DNA of 64,000 bases, from the NCBI GenBank assembly GCA_964648295.1, contig CAZYNH010000009.1, positions 38,862 to 102,861 of the forward strand. Reading direction: 5' to 3'. Positions 1-8,839 of the stretch are shown one piece after another. This DNA comes from UBA4055 sp964648295. GTDB taxonomy: Bacteria; UBA4055. Both the position numbers and the translations under genes were made by a program. Position 1 is the first letter of the stretch. Each line of letters begins with the position of its first letter. The notes below the pieces were generated by a model, which worked only from the letters and a program-made list of their open reading frames with translations, searched no databases and was not told where the DNA came from.

Positions 1-570
1 GAAATACAGTCTGTTAAGGTAAAATCTTATATTTGAGGTCAAACTTACAGGCGTGTTGAGGTTTTTCCCGTCCCCGATATTTTTTATGTCAAAAAGAAAA
101 TCGTCGAATGTTATTCCGATATGCGCATATACCGTCTGGAATGTGAAGAGCGCGCCTGCGCTTATATCTATCTCTTCCTTTCTGCTTTCAAGATCGGTCT
201 CTCCGGTAACGGTAACACGATCGTTTAACCTGTATCCTATCCCCACTGTTGAAACATTCTCCACATGGGACAGATGGCGGCTCTCAAGATTTTTGTACCT
301 GAACCTGAAAATGAAGTTTTCGCCGATGTTTTTGTTTATTACGGCCTCTTCGCTGCTCATTAAAAGCCATGTAGTCTGGCTGCCGTGCGTAGTTTGAACA
401 AAGCCTCCTTCAAAAAGCCTGCCCTCCCTTGCCCTTTTCCATTCAGTCGTCTGGTCGTAATTCAGGTAAGGGTAAAGAAAGAATTCCTCGTCAAAATACG
501 GTACAGTGAAAGGATAAGCGTAAATTGAGGCCGTGATGACAAAGGCAAGTATTGACAGCGCTTTTTTCAT
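1..570 (-). CDS. Exported (outer-membrane-type) protein, partial
   Basis: An open frame runs from ATG at 570 to the window edge, 190 codons without a stop, so the C-terminal end lies outside. The N-terminus MKKALSILAFVITASIYA is a typical signal peptide, and the mature part starts near YPFTVPYFDEE. The rest alternates aromatic and polar residues with repeated short strand-like stretches, as in outer-membrane beta-barrels, but I do not recognise the family. There is no Shine-Dalgarno sequence before the ATG, and a candidate promoter ends so close that the mRNA could be leaderless. It is divergent from the sugar aminotransferase gene. The barrel idea is inference; export is well supported. Confidence 0.62.
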   Translation of the reverse strand, partial: MKKALSILAFVITASIYAYPFTVPYFDEEFFLYPYLNYDQTTEWKRAREGRLFEGGFVQTTHGSQTTWLLMSSEEAVINKNIGENFIFRFRYKNLESRHLSHVENVSTVGIGYRLNDRVTVTGETDLESRKEEIDISAGALFTFQTVYAHIGITFDDFLFDIKNIGDGKNLNTPVSLTSNIRFYLNRLYF

Positions 571-576
571 GCGTTA

Positions 577-605
577 ATAATATTCAAAAATAGTGAAACA
601 ATCAA
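577..605 (-). promoter_or_regulatory. Sigma70-like promoter for the exported protein
   Basis: On the minus strand TTGATT (605-600) and TATTAT (582-577) are separated by exactly 17 bases. The predicted start of transcription falls at about position 570, the A of the ATG, with no ribosome binding site between. This suggests a leaderless transcript. Confidence 0.45.
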
Positions 606-626
606 GCCGATTAATAAAAATTTAGT

Positions 627-655
627 TTGACAAAAGCTGAGATTTGGATTATTTT
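627..655 (+). promoter_or_regulatory. Sigma70-like promoter for the aminotransferase gene
   Basis: TTGACA (627-632) and TATTTT (650-655) are 17 bases apart. The -35 box coincides with the most upstream possible TTG start codon of the aminotransferase frame, so that start would not be transcribed. This supports the internal TTG start at 714. Confidence 0.5.
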
Positions 656-713
656 ACGCTACGGCATTTTCAGAAAAAGGATAAGTGATATACAAAAACC
701 GGGGGATCTTCAC

Positions 714-1838
714 TTGGATCATAAAAAGATTTGGCTTTCGTCACCGCATATAGGGGAAAATGAGAAAAAATTCGTTCAGGATGCTTTCGACTCCAATTGG
801 GTCGCTCCGCTGGGACCGAATGTCGACGCGTTCGAAAATGAGATGTGCGCCTATCTCGGCGTAAGATCGGCGGCCGCTCTGAGCGCCGGAACGGCGGCGA
901 TCCATCTTGCGCTGATCATGGGCGGCGTAAAAGCCGGTGACGAGGTCATCTGCCAGTCTTTCACCTTCTCCGGATCCGCCAACCCGATCGCGTACCAGCA
1001 GGCAAAGCCCGTTTTCATTGACAGCGAAAAAGAGAGCTGGAACATGAGCCCGGAGCTTCTTGAGGAGGCCGTTCTGGACAGAAAGAAAAAAACTGGTGCC
1101 TATCCAAAAGCGGTCATCGCGGTACACCTCTACGGACAGAGCGCGCGGATAGACAGAATAGCCGATATATGTAAAAAATACGGGATCATGCTGATAGAGG
1201 ACGCCGCCGAGGCCCTGGGAGCGTCTTATAAGGACAAAAAGCTCGGTACTTTCGGGGATATAGGCATACTTTCATTCAACGGCAACAAGATCCTGACTAC
1301 TTCAGGCGGCGGGATGCTGGTGTCGGATAACGAGGAGTACTGCAGAAAGGCGAGGTTCCTGGCCACCCAGGCGCGCGACGACGCTCCGCATTACGAACAT
1401 TCATATATCGGATACAACTACAGGATGAGCAATGTTCTGGCGGGAATCGGAAGGGGCCAGCTGCTTGTGCTTGACGAAAGAGTGAAAAGAAAAAGAGAGA
1501 TTTTCAGTTTGTATAAAAAACTGCTGAACGGCGGAGGGGAGTCCGTTTTTCAGCCGGAAATAGAAGGTTCTTTAGGGAACAGATGGCTCACAGCAGTCCT
1601 TTTAAAAGAAGGCAAAAGGGAAGATGTTAGGCTTGAACTCTTAAAATACAACATAGAGACGAGACCTCTTTGGAAACCCATGCACCTTCAGCCTGTATTC
1701 AGGGACTGCGTGAATTACTCCGACGGAACAAGCGAAAAAATGTTCGAATTCGGGTTATGCCTGCCTTCGGACACCAAACTGACTGACGGGGAGATCGAAC
1801 AGATAGCGGAGAGAATTAACAGAGTGCTAATTATGTAA
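714..1838 (+). CDS. DegT/DnrJ/EryC1/StrS-family sugar aminotransferase (PglE-like)
   Basis: A PLP-dependent aminotransferase of about 374 residues that would transfer an amino group to a 4-keto nucleotide sugar. The family core is clear: GTAAIHLAL near the cofactor phosphate, the EDAAEALGA aspartate motif, and FNGNKILTTSGGG, where Lys192 (numbered from the start chosen here) should form the Schiff base. FNGNK followed by TTSGGG is typical of PglE-type enzymes that make UDP-4-amino sugars. I chose TTG at 714, preceded by GGGGGAT at 701, because the alternative TTG at 627 lies in the promoter. The gene is 10 bases upstream of a PglF-like dehydratase that would supply its substrate. The exact sugar is inference. 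Confidence 0.88.
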   Translation: MDHKKIWLSSPHIGENEKKFVQDAFDSNWVAPLGPNVDAFENEMCAYLGVRSAAALSAGTAAIHLALIMGGVKAGDEVICQSFTFSGSANPIAYQQAKPVFIDSEKESWNMSPELLEEAVLDRKKKTGAYPKAVIAVHLYGQSARIDRIADICKKYGIMLIEDAAEALGASYKDKKLGTFGDIGILSFNGNKILTTSGGGMLVSDNEEYCRKARFLATQARDDAPHYEHSYIGYNYRMSNVLAGIGRGQLLVLDERVKRKREIFSLYKKLLNGGGESVFQPEIEGSLGNRWLTAVLLKEGKREDVRLELLKYNIETRPLWKPMHLQPVFRDCVNYSDGTSEKMFEFGLCLPSDTKLTDGEIEQIAERINRVLIM

Positions 1839-1848
1839 GGATCCCCAA

Positions 1849-3624
1849 ATGATCAAACTTCTAAGATCATCGAACAAAAGGCTTCTTTCCGTATTCGTCA
1901 CCCTTCTTCTGACGATTGCGAGCTATTTCTCCTCGATAGCTTTCCTGGGCCTGAAAACGCATCTTAACCATCTTATATTCATCTTCTCGATGAGGATAAT
2001 ACTTTCGTTCATAATCTTAAACGACTACAAGCTCTCATGGTCTGCGGCAACAGCCAGGTCATATCTTAAGAAGAACATTATCGGGATGATCGTTTTCGGA
2101 ATATCGCTTCCGGTTTTCTTTGTTGTCTTCAAGCATCCCTTCATCATTTTCAAGATGCTGCTTCTCGAGCTCGTTTTCTTTCTTTTCATGCAGAATTTCG
2201 CCATGTTCCTCTACAGGTATGTCTATGTTACTTCCATGGCAAAAAAGTCAATGACGGCGGTGATCTACGGAGCGGGCAAGGCGGGCCAGAAAATACTGGA
2301 GGAATTCGCGGATACGCCGTACAGGGTCGTCTGTTTTATTGACGATAACGAAAAGCTGGGTCAGAGAGCGCTGGAGGGTGTCAGCGTGCTGACAAAGCAG
2401 AAATACATTGATATGGCGAAAAAGGAAAAGATAAGAAAGCACGATCTTCTTGTTATTGCCATACCGTCACTGGACGATAAAAAGCAGATAAAGAAATATT
2501 ACGAAGAGCTCAGTCCGTATTTCGACAGCGTGAGGATACTTCCCAATATAAAAGACATACTGATGGACAAAAGCTTTTTCACGCAGCTCAGGAATGTTGA
2601 TGTTAAAGATCTTCTGGCAAGGCACCCCAAGGATCTTGACGAGAAAAGGATCAGCGATTTTATAATGGGCAAGAGAATACTTGTCACGGGCGGCGGGGGA
2701 AGCATAGGGTCCGAGATCTGCAGGCAGGTCTGCAGGTACGGTGCCGAACAGATTATAATCCTTGATCATTCCGAATACGACCTCTATCTTATAAACGAGG
2801 AGCTCAACTGTCCCAAGGTAGTGCCTGTTCTTCAGTCCGTCAGGCATCTTGAGCATCTTGAAAAAACATTTGAAAAATACAGGCCGCAGATAGTGGTGCA
2901 CGCGGCGGCTTATAAGCATGTACCGATGGTCGAATACAATAAGATAGAGGGCATAACGAATAATATTATTGGCACAAAGAACTGTATTGACCTGTCAATA
3001 AAATACGGGGTGGAAAAATTCGTTCTGATCTCGACCGACAAGGCGGTACGCCCGACCAATGTGATGGGCGCGACCAAGAGGGTCTGCGAGCTTTATGCGC
3101 AGAACATGAACAACAACGGAACGGAGATATGTTCAGTGCGCTTCGGGAATGTGCTGGGTTCGTCTGGTTCGGTGATCCCCAAGTTCACAAAACAGATACA
3201 GGAAGGCGGGCCTCTGACTATAACGCATCCGGACATAACAAGGTACTTCATGCTCATTCCCGAAGCGTGCCAGCTTGTTCTGCAGGCGGCTTCTATCGGG
3301 CACGGCGGCGATGTGATGATTCTCGATATGGGCGAGCCTGTGAGGATCCTGGACCTGGCCAGAAGCATGCTCAAACTGGCGGGCAGGGAGGATATTGAGA
3401 TAAAGTTCACAGGGCTCAGGCCGGGAGAGAAGCTTTATGAGGAGCTTTTAATTTCAGAAGACGACAAGACAACGGAGTTCGAGTCAATAACGGTCGCTCC
3501 GGCGCGGAAGTACGATATAGATCTCCTTAGCAGGCAGATAGAGGAACTTCTTTCCGCTAAGGACAAGATAGCTAAACTTAAAAAAATAGTGCCGGAATTC
3601 AATCACAGGCCAAATGAGGTCTGA
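1849..3624 (+). CDS. Membrane nucleotide-sugar 4,6-dehydratase (PglF/CapD-like)
   Basis: 591 residues, the usual length of PglF/CapD-type UDP-GlcNAc 4,6-dehydratases. The first about 130 residues hold several membrane segments. A first Rossmann fold follows (YGAGKAGQKIL), then the catalytic SDR domain with GGGGSIGSE near 283-291. The catalytic STDK is at 395-398, and MGATKR at 406-411 has Met in place of the usual Tyr, as is normal in this subfamily. The product would be a UDP-4-keto-6-deoxy sugar for the aminotransferase just upstream. The pair resembles the first two steps of bacillosamine synthesis; an acetyltransferase is not seen here. It converges with rel, the two stop codons lying back to back with no spacer. 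Confidence 0.9.
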   Translation: MIKLLRSSNKRLLSVFVTLLLTIASYFSSIAFLGLKTHLNHLIFIFSMRIILSFIILNDYKLSWSAATARSYLKKNIIGMIVFGISLPVFFVVFKHPFIIFKMLLLELVFFLFMQNFAMFLYRYVYVTSMAKKSMTAVIYGAGKAGQKILEEFADTPYRVVCFIDDNEKLGQRALEGVSVLTKQKYIDMAKKEKIRKHDLLVIAIPSLDDKKQIKKYYEELSPYFDSVRILPNIKDILMDKSFFTQLRNVDVKDLLARHPKDLDEKRISDFIMGKRILVTGGGGSIGSEICRQVCRYGAEQIIILDHSEYDLYLINEELNCPKVVPVLQSVRHLEHLEKTFEKYRPQIVVHAAAYKHVPMVEYNKIEGITNNIIGTKNCIDLSIKYGVEKFVLISTDKAVRPTNVMGATKRVCELYAQNMNNNGTEICSVRFGNVLGSSGSVIPKFTKQIQEGGPLTITHPDITRYFMLIPEACQLVLQAASIGHGGDVMILDMGEPVRILDLARSMLKLAGREDIEIKFTGLRPGEKLYEELLISEDDKTTEFESITVAPARKYDIDLLSRQIEELLSAKDKIAKLKKIVPEFNHRPNEV

Positions 3625-5754
3625 TCACTGGATGAACCTTTCAATAGAAAGTATCCCTTTTATGGAGAACAGCTTTTTTCTAAGCTTAACAAAATGGTTT
3701 AAGCTCTTCACCTTGCCGGTAAAACTGCCGACGGCTATAGAGTTATCCACCTTTATCTCAATAAATGTAAGATTTATGTCGAGCGAGTTGATCACCTTGA
3801 TCATGTCGTAGAGCAGATTTGGCCTGTCCTCTCCGGCGATCCTGAAGCTCACGTCAAAATTCTCGTCCTGATCGGCGTCCCAGTTCGCGTTGACCAGGTT
3901 CGCCGGGTCTATTGAGCCGACGGCGGGGCAGTTGGATATATGGATCTCCAAGGATCCGTCATCTTTTTTATAACCCACGATCGAGTCTCCCGGAAGCGGA
4001 TGGCAGCAGGTGGCGTATGATACATTAGCCGTCTTATGAAGCTGCTTTCCGGAGGGGCTTACAGGGCTTTTGACGATTATTTTCTGCATCAGCCTTGTCA
4101 GCAGGCTTTCTTTTTTTAACGAGCTGATCTTGCGCATGAACTGGTTAGGTCTGATAACGCCGCTCCCGACAGCGTAATAAAAATCCTCCGGCGCGGTGAA
4201 CCCGAACGCTTTGAGAACATGCTCGACAACGCTTTTCTGCATCTTAAGGTTATATTTTTTAACCTCGTCGGAAAAAATATCCCTTCCCATCCTGACCGTT
4301 TTTGAATGCTCTTCACGCTTCAGGAAATGCTTTATTGCGGTTCTGGCCCTGGGGCTTTTGGCGAACATGAGCCAGTTGTATGACGGAACTGATCTGGGGG
4401 AAGTTATTATCTCGATAATGTCGCCGTTCTCAAGCTGCGAAGAAAGCGGTATTATCTTTCCGCCTTTCTTTGCCGCTATGCATCTGTTGCCGATATTCTC
4501 GTGTATCTTATAGGCAAAATCGATCGGCGTGGAGCCGGCGGGAAGTGTGATGAGATCCTTTTTAGGCGTAAAAACGAAGATCTCGCCGGAGATCAGATTG
4601 ATCTTGAGCTCCTCTAAGATCTCTTTGGGATTGTCCGCGTCAAAACTCTCCTGAAGTATATTCCTCAGTTTTACTATATAGTCGTCAATCGCGTGAAGGT
4701 CATCGCTGTTCGAGCCCTTGTACCTCCAGTGCGCGGCGAGCCCGAATTCGGCAAGCTCGTGCATCTTGTTGGTCCTGATCTGGATCTCTATAACCTTGTT
4801 CTCGAACACGACCTTGGTATGGAGCGACTGGTAGCCGTTCTCCTTCGGCGCCGCTATGTAATCGTTGAACATGCCGTGTATGGGCATGAAAAGCTGATGG
4901 ATGATGCTCAGGACATGATAACAGTCCTCTCCGTCCGGGATCACTATGCGGAGAGCGATAATATCGAGTATCTCCTCAAAGCTTTTTTTCCTGTTGACCA
5001 GTTTGTTGAATATGGAATAAAAATGCTTGATCCTTCCGCTTATAGAAGCGGTAACGCCCCTTTCATCAAGTTCTTTGGCAATAATAGGCGTTATCCTGGC
5101 CATGTAGGCTTCCATCGCCTCGTGAGAGTCCCTTATTTTTTCGCTTATCGCGTTATAATTCTCGGGATCAAGTATTTCGAACGATCTGTCCTCAAGCTCG
5201 TTCTTCACTTTGTACATTCCGAGCCTGTAAGCAAGAGGGGCATAGATATCGAGAGTTTCCCTGGCGATCTTCTTCTGCTTCTCGGGCTTCATGAATTTAA
5301 TGGTGCGCATATTGTGGATCCTGTCGGCGAATTTTATTATTATCACCCTCAGGTCCTTAATCATGCTGATTATGAGTTTCCTGTAATTCTCGGACTGCTT
5401 TTCCTCAAAAGTATCGTAATAGATCTCGTTTATTTTTGTCACGCCGTTGACTATCTCGTAAATGGTATCCCCGAATTTCTCCTTTATCTCAAGGCCCGAT
5501 ATATCGGTATCCTCGACCACATCGTGAAGGAGCGCCGCCGCGACCGTGATGTCATCTACTTTCAGCTCCGAGAGTATTTCGGCTACTTCCACAGGATGTT
5601 CAATATAGGGCTTACCGCTGCGCCTGTACACATTTTTGTGGGCGGTGAAAGAAAAATCGAACGCCCGCCGTATAAGGTCAGCGTTAACATCCTGGCCGGT
5701 CGCCTGAAGCTTCTTTATCACATTATCAATCTGTATGGAATATCTTTCGAGCAT
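3625..5754 (-). CDS. rel: Bifunctional (p)ppGpp synthetase/hydrolase Rel
   Basis: 709 residues with the full Rel/SpoT order: HD hydrolase, synthetase, TGS, helical region, ACT. The hydrolase residues are intact: His53, HD at 77-78, ED at 81-82 and FADRIHN near 142-148. The synthetase has RIKHFYSI at 241-248, NGYQSLHT and IEIQIRT. The TGS domain starts near LPAGSTPIDFAY, and CCHPLPGDSI marks the linker before ACT. The loop that reads RxKD in bifunctional enzymes and ExDD in monofunctional RelA reads MFND here (295-298). It makes and removes the stringent-response alarmone in the cytoplasm and is the only such gene in the window. It lies 26 bases downstream of nnr and is probably co-transcribed. 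Confidence 0.95.
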   Translation of the reverse strand: MLERYSIQIDNVIKKLQATGQDVNADLIRRAFDFSFTAHKNVYRRSGKPYIEHPVEVAEILSELKVDDITVAAALLHDVVEDTDISGLEIKEKFGDTIYEIVNGVTKINEIYYDTFEEKQSENYRKLIISMIKDLRVIIIKFADRIHNMRTIKFMKPEKQKKIARETLDIYAPLAYRLGMYKVKNELEDRSFEILDPENYNAISEKIRDSHEAMEAYMARITPIIAKELDERGVTASISGRIKHFYSIFNKLVNRKKSFEEILDIIALRIVIPDGEDCYHVLSIIHQLFMPIHGMFNDYIAAPKENGYQSLHTKVVFENKVIEIQIRTNKMHELAEFGLAAHWRYKGSNSDDLHAIDDYIVKLRNILQESFDADNPKEILEELKINLISGEIFVFTPKKDLITLPAGSTPIDFAYKIHENIGNRCIAAKKGGKIIPLSSQLENGDIIEIITSPRSVPSYNWLMFAKSPRARTAIKHFLKREEHSKTVRMGRDIFSDEVKKYNLKMQKSVVEHVLKAFGFTAPEDFYYAVGSGVIRPNQFMRKISSLKKESLLTRLMQKIIVKSPVSPSGKQLHKTANVSYATCCHPLPGDSIVGYKKDDGSLEIHISNCPAVGSIDPANLVNANWDADQDENFDVSFRIAGEDRPNLLYDMIKVINSLDINLTFIEIKVDNSIAVGSFTGKVKSLNHFVKLRKKLFSIKGILSIERFIQ

Positions 5755-5780
5755 AACAACATCCGGAAAATTGCGGTTAT

Positions 5781-7334
5781 TTAGTTATCGAGAGCCGCTA
5801 TTCGCTTAACGGCAGCCGGAACTTCAGAAAGAACGTCAGAAGGCAGCACGCTCGCCTCGCCGTATTTGTCCGTAGCTGATCTGGCGGCGGACGAATGAAC
5901 GAAGAGCCCCGCTATCACGGCTTTGTCCGCGGGGACTTTCTGCCCTAAAAGCCCTGCAAGTATCCCGGAGAGAACATCGCCCATTCCTCCCGTGGCCATT
6001 CCGGGATTCTTGTTCACATGTATCAGCACCTTGCCGTCCGGGCAGGCCACTATCGTAGGCGCGCCTTTGAGCACAATGTAGCATTTCCACGCCATGGCTT
6101 TCTGGGTAGTGATCTCAAGCCTGCTCAGCAGAAAGATCTCCTTGCTCATCTGGCAGATCCTGGCCATTTCCCCGTTGTGGGGCGTGAGTATTATGCTGCT
6201 GTTGAAATCCTCCATCATTTCGGGGCTTTCGGCAAGAGTGTTGAGCGCGTCCGCGTCAAGGACGCACGGCTTGGAAGGCTCGAGCTTCTGAATAAGCTTT
6301 TTTATAACTTTTTTTGTTTCAGGATGAACCGACAGTCCCGGCCCGATAAGCACGGCGTCACCCCATCTGTATCCTTTCATCACATCTTTTTCCGCTATCA
6401 TTGACGTAAAGCCGGGCTGGGCATATCCCAGAGGTATAGTCATGATCTCCGGATAAACAGTCGAAACGGAAGCGGAGATGTTCATCGGTATCCCCAGCTT
6501 GACCAGCCCGCAGCCCGACCTCAGCGCCGCTACTGACGACATTACCGCGGCTCCCGGCATTGATAGAGACCCCGAGAAATTAAAGACCTTTCCGAAATCC
6601 TTTTTTTCGGATGTCAGCGGCCTTTTTTTATAAACCCCCGCCGCGTCGCTTTCCTCCATAAGAAGCCTTGTGTCTAATATCTCGTCGTCGAGCTCTTTCG
6701 GCAGTCCAATATCCACAACATCCACCGTTCCGGAATGAGAATAGCCGTCATTTATATACAGGCCGATCTTGGCGTATCCGAGCGTTATCGTATGGTCGGC
6801 GAACACGGCTATATCCTCCGCGTTCCCGGTGGTCCCGTGAATACATGACGGGATATCGATCGAATAAACTCTGCACGGCGACTCATTCATTTTTTTTATA
6901 ACTTCAAAGAACAGGCCTTCGGGATTGGAATTGAAACCCGTTCCGAAGATCGCGTCAAGTATTATCTCATCACCGTTCAGAATAAAATCGGCCGCGCTGT
7001 CAATGAAGTTCACATTTTTTGTTCTTTTTGAGAGCTTTTTCAGAGCTTCTTTTGAATCTTCGGAAATGTCGTTTTTGCCTGCCAGGACAGACACAGTAAC
7101 ATCGGCGCCGTTCTCAGCAAGATGCGCCGCCGCGATCATCCCGTCGCCCCCGTTGTTGCCTTTTCCGCAGACGACCGCGAATTTCTTTTTATCGCAGTTA
7201 CCCTCGTATTTCATTATGTTTTCATATACGGCTTTTCCTGCGTTCTCCATTAAAGTGAAGCTCCGGATACCGTAGTTCTCGGCGGAAAGTTTGTCGAGCT
7301 GCTTCATGATCTCGGCTGTAACAAGTTTTTTCAT
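5781..7334 (-). CDS. nnr: Bifunctional NAD(P)HX epimerase/dehydratase
   Basis: 517 residues, the normal length for the fused repair enzyme. Residues 1 to about 215 are the YjeF_N epimerase domain (GKGNNGGDG phosphate loop). The rest is the ADP/ATP-dependent dehydratase domain of ribokinase fold, with DADALNTLAE, LTPHNGEMARI and the GMGDVLSG motif carrying the catalytic Asp. It restores NADH/NADPH from spontaneously hydrated forms in the cytoplasm. A promoter is visible 130-160 bases upstream. It probably forms a transcript with rel downstream. Assignment by family motifs is secure. Confidence 0.95.
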   Translation of the reverse strand: MKKLVTAEIMKQLDKLSAENYGIRSFTLMENAGKAVYENIMKYEGNCDKKKFAVVCGKGNNGGDGMIAAAHLAENGADVTVSVLAGKNDISEDSKEALKKLSKRTKNVNFIDSAADFILNGDEIILDAIFGTGFNSNPEGLFFEVIKKMNESPCRVYSIDIPSCIHGTTGNAEDIAVFADHTITLGYAKIGLYINDGYSHSGTVDVVDIGLPKELDDEILDTRLLMEESDAAGVYKKRPLTSEKKDFGKVFNFSGSLSMPGAAVMSSVAALRSGCGLVKLGIPMNISASVSTVYPEIMTIPLGYAQPGFTSMIAEKDVMKGYRWGDAVLIGPGLSVHPETKKVIKKLIQKLEPSKPCVLDADALNTLAESPEMMEDFNSSIILTPHNGEMARICQMSKEIFLLSRLEITTQKAMAWKCYIVLKGAPTIVACPDGKVLIHVNKNPGMATGGMGDVLSGILAGLLGQKVPADKAVIAGLFVHSSAARSATDKYGEASVLPSDVLSEVPAAVKRIAALDN

Positions 7335-7463
7335 GGTCCTGATCCCTCGGGTATGTTTGACTTATTATAAGTGAATATCGCCGCTGAGACCGTTCAAAAA
7401 ATCCTTTTATTCTGACAAGCCCGGTATTCTCAAAAAAACGCGGGCGACGAACACTTTTCGTTA

Positions 7464-7492
7464 AATATAAACCTTCAAGCCTGAAAAGTCAA
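7464..7492 (-). promoter_or_regulatory. Sigma70-like promoter for nnr-rel
   Basis: On the minus strand TTGACT (7492-7487) and TATATT (7469-7464) are 17 bases apart, giving a leader of about 120 bases before nnr. The site lies between the radA stop and the nnr start, so nnr-rel can be transcribed apart from radA. Confidence 0.5.
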
Positions 7493-7509
7493 GGCGTAAT
7501 TTGGTATTA

Positions 7510-8826
7510 TCAGACTATCCTGCTTATAAGTTCAGTCAGATCCTGAACAGTTGAGGGTGAAAATATTTCGCTAAACCCCAGCTTCTTGCTTTCTTTGATC
7601 CTTGCCTCACTGCCTGAAACAGGTCTTATCTCGCCGTTGAGCCCGATCTCGCCGAAGAAAACGCTTTTTTCGCGTATGCTGATGTTTCTGAAAGAAGAGA
7701 TAAGCGAAACGGCCACGGGTACATCCGCGCCGGGGTCAGTGAGCCTTGCGCCGCCCGTCACATTTAAAAAAACATCCTGGCCGGCTATCGAAAGCCCGAT
7801 CTTCTTGTCCAGGACCGCTATTATCTTGCTCAGCCGCTTGATGTCGAACCCTACGCAGTTCCTCTGCGGGTTGCCGAAACTGGGGGCGGTGACAAGGGCC
7901 TGGATCTCGATCAAAAGCGGCCTGGTGCCCTCCACGGTCGCGGCAATAGCCGCTCCCGGCGCGCCGATCGTCTTCTCGTTCAAAAAATAGCTCGACGGGT
8001 TGGTAACCTCGATCAGCCCTTCCGGCCTCATCTCAAAGAGCCCGATCTCATTGGTGGACCCGAACCTGTTCTTGACTGTCCTCAATATCCTGAACCCGTG
8101 GAAACGGTCTCCCTCAAAATAAAGAACGGCGTCCACCATGTGCTCAATCATCTTCGGCCCGGCGATGAAACCCTCTTTTGTGACATGCCCGATTATGAAA
8201 AGGCAGAAATTTGCCTTTTTCGCCGCCGTTATTATTTTTGAGGCGGAAGACCTTATCTGGCCGGGCGATCCGGGCGAGGATTCGTCTGAAGGGTCGAACA
8301 CCGTCTGCACCGAGTCTATCACCACGATGTCGGGCGCGTTCTTTTCGATCCAGTCAAGGATATTCCTAATATCGTTCTCGCAGAAAATGCTTATTTCGCC
8401 CGACTTCGCGCCTATCCGTTCTGCCCGGCTTCTTATCTGGTGCGGCGATTCCTCTCCTGAAACATAGAGCGTCTTGTAGCCCTGCTCCTGCATTCTTGAA
8501 ATATACTCGAGCATGAGAGTGGATTTCCCAATCCCCGGGTCGCCGCCTATCAGCGAGGCCATTCCGCTGATGCATCCCCCGCCCAGGACCCTGTCCAGCT
8601 CGGATATGCCGGAAACGAATCTGTCCGTTTCGCCGGCGCTGATGTCTTTCAGGAGTACCGGCGCGCTGTTCCCGCCGGGGGCGGCAGGCGATCTTCCCTG
8701 AGCGGACTGCCTGAATTCTTTAAACGATCCCCAGACGCCGCATGACGGGCATTTGCCCAGCCATTTCGGCGTGTCGAAACCGCATTCGGAGCATAAAAAA
8801 CTTTTCTTTTCGGTGTTCTTCGGCAT
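7510..8826 (-). CDS. radA: DNA repair ATPase RadA (Sms)
   Basis: 438 residues in standard RadA order. An N-terminal four-cysteine zinc finger (Cys12, 15, 26, 29) is followed by a RecA-like ATPase with Walker A GGDPGIGKS (94-102) and VVIDSVQT as Walker B. The RadA-specific KNRFGSTNE motif is in the middle, and a C-terminal Lon-protease-like domain lacks protease function in this family. It drives branch migration of recombination intermediates in the cytoplasm. The start is 13 bases below the stop of the VWA protein gene on the same strand, so it is likely part of the priA-to-radA run. Confidence 0.96.
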   Translation of the reverse strand: MPKNTEKKSFLCSECGFDTPKWLGKCPSCGVWGSFKEFRQSAQGRSPAAPGGNSAPVLLKDISAGETDRFVSGISELDRVLGGGCISGMASLIGGDPGIGKSTLMLEYISRMQEQGYKTLYVSGEESPHQIRSRAERIGAKSGEISIFCENDIRNILDWIEKNAPDIVVIDSVQTVFDPSDESSPGSPGQIRSSASKIITAAKKANFCLFIIGHVTKEGFIAGPKMIEHMVDAVLYFEGDRFHGFRILRTVKNRFGSTNEIGLFEMRPEGLIEVTNPSSYFLNEKTIGAPGAAIAATVEGTRPLLIEIQALVTAPSFGNPQRNCVGFDIKRLSKIIAVLDKKIGLSIAGQDVFLNVTGGARLTDPGADVPVAVSLISSFRNISIREKSVFFGEIGLNGEIRPVSGSEARIKESKKLGFSEIFSPSTVQDLTELISRIV

Positions 8827-8839
8827 AATTTATTTCCTT

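Noticed and set aside
627..713. Upstream TTG start of the aminotransferase
   Set aside because: TTG at 627 is part of the -35 box and has no ribosome binding site; the 29 extra residues do not match family N-termini.
4693..5784. A 363-codon open frame on the plus strand
   Set aside because: It is antisense to rel, whose full domain set and codon pattern are convincing. The protein has no recognisable motif and arises from the codon bias of the true gene.
7361..7370. A perfect TATAAT on the minus strand close to nnr
   Set aside because: No -35 box at 16-18 bases upstream and no extended -10; the pair at 7464-7492 is better supported.
7420..7450. GC-rich hairpin-like stretch after radA
   Set aside because: The arms pair poorly and no T-run follows on the radA side, so I do not call it a terminator.
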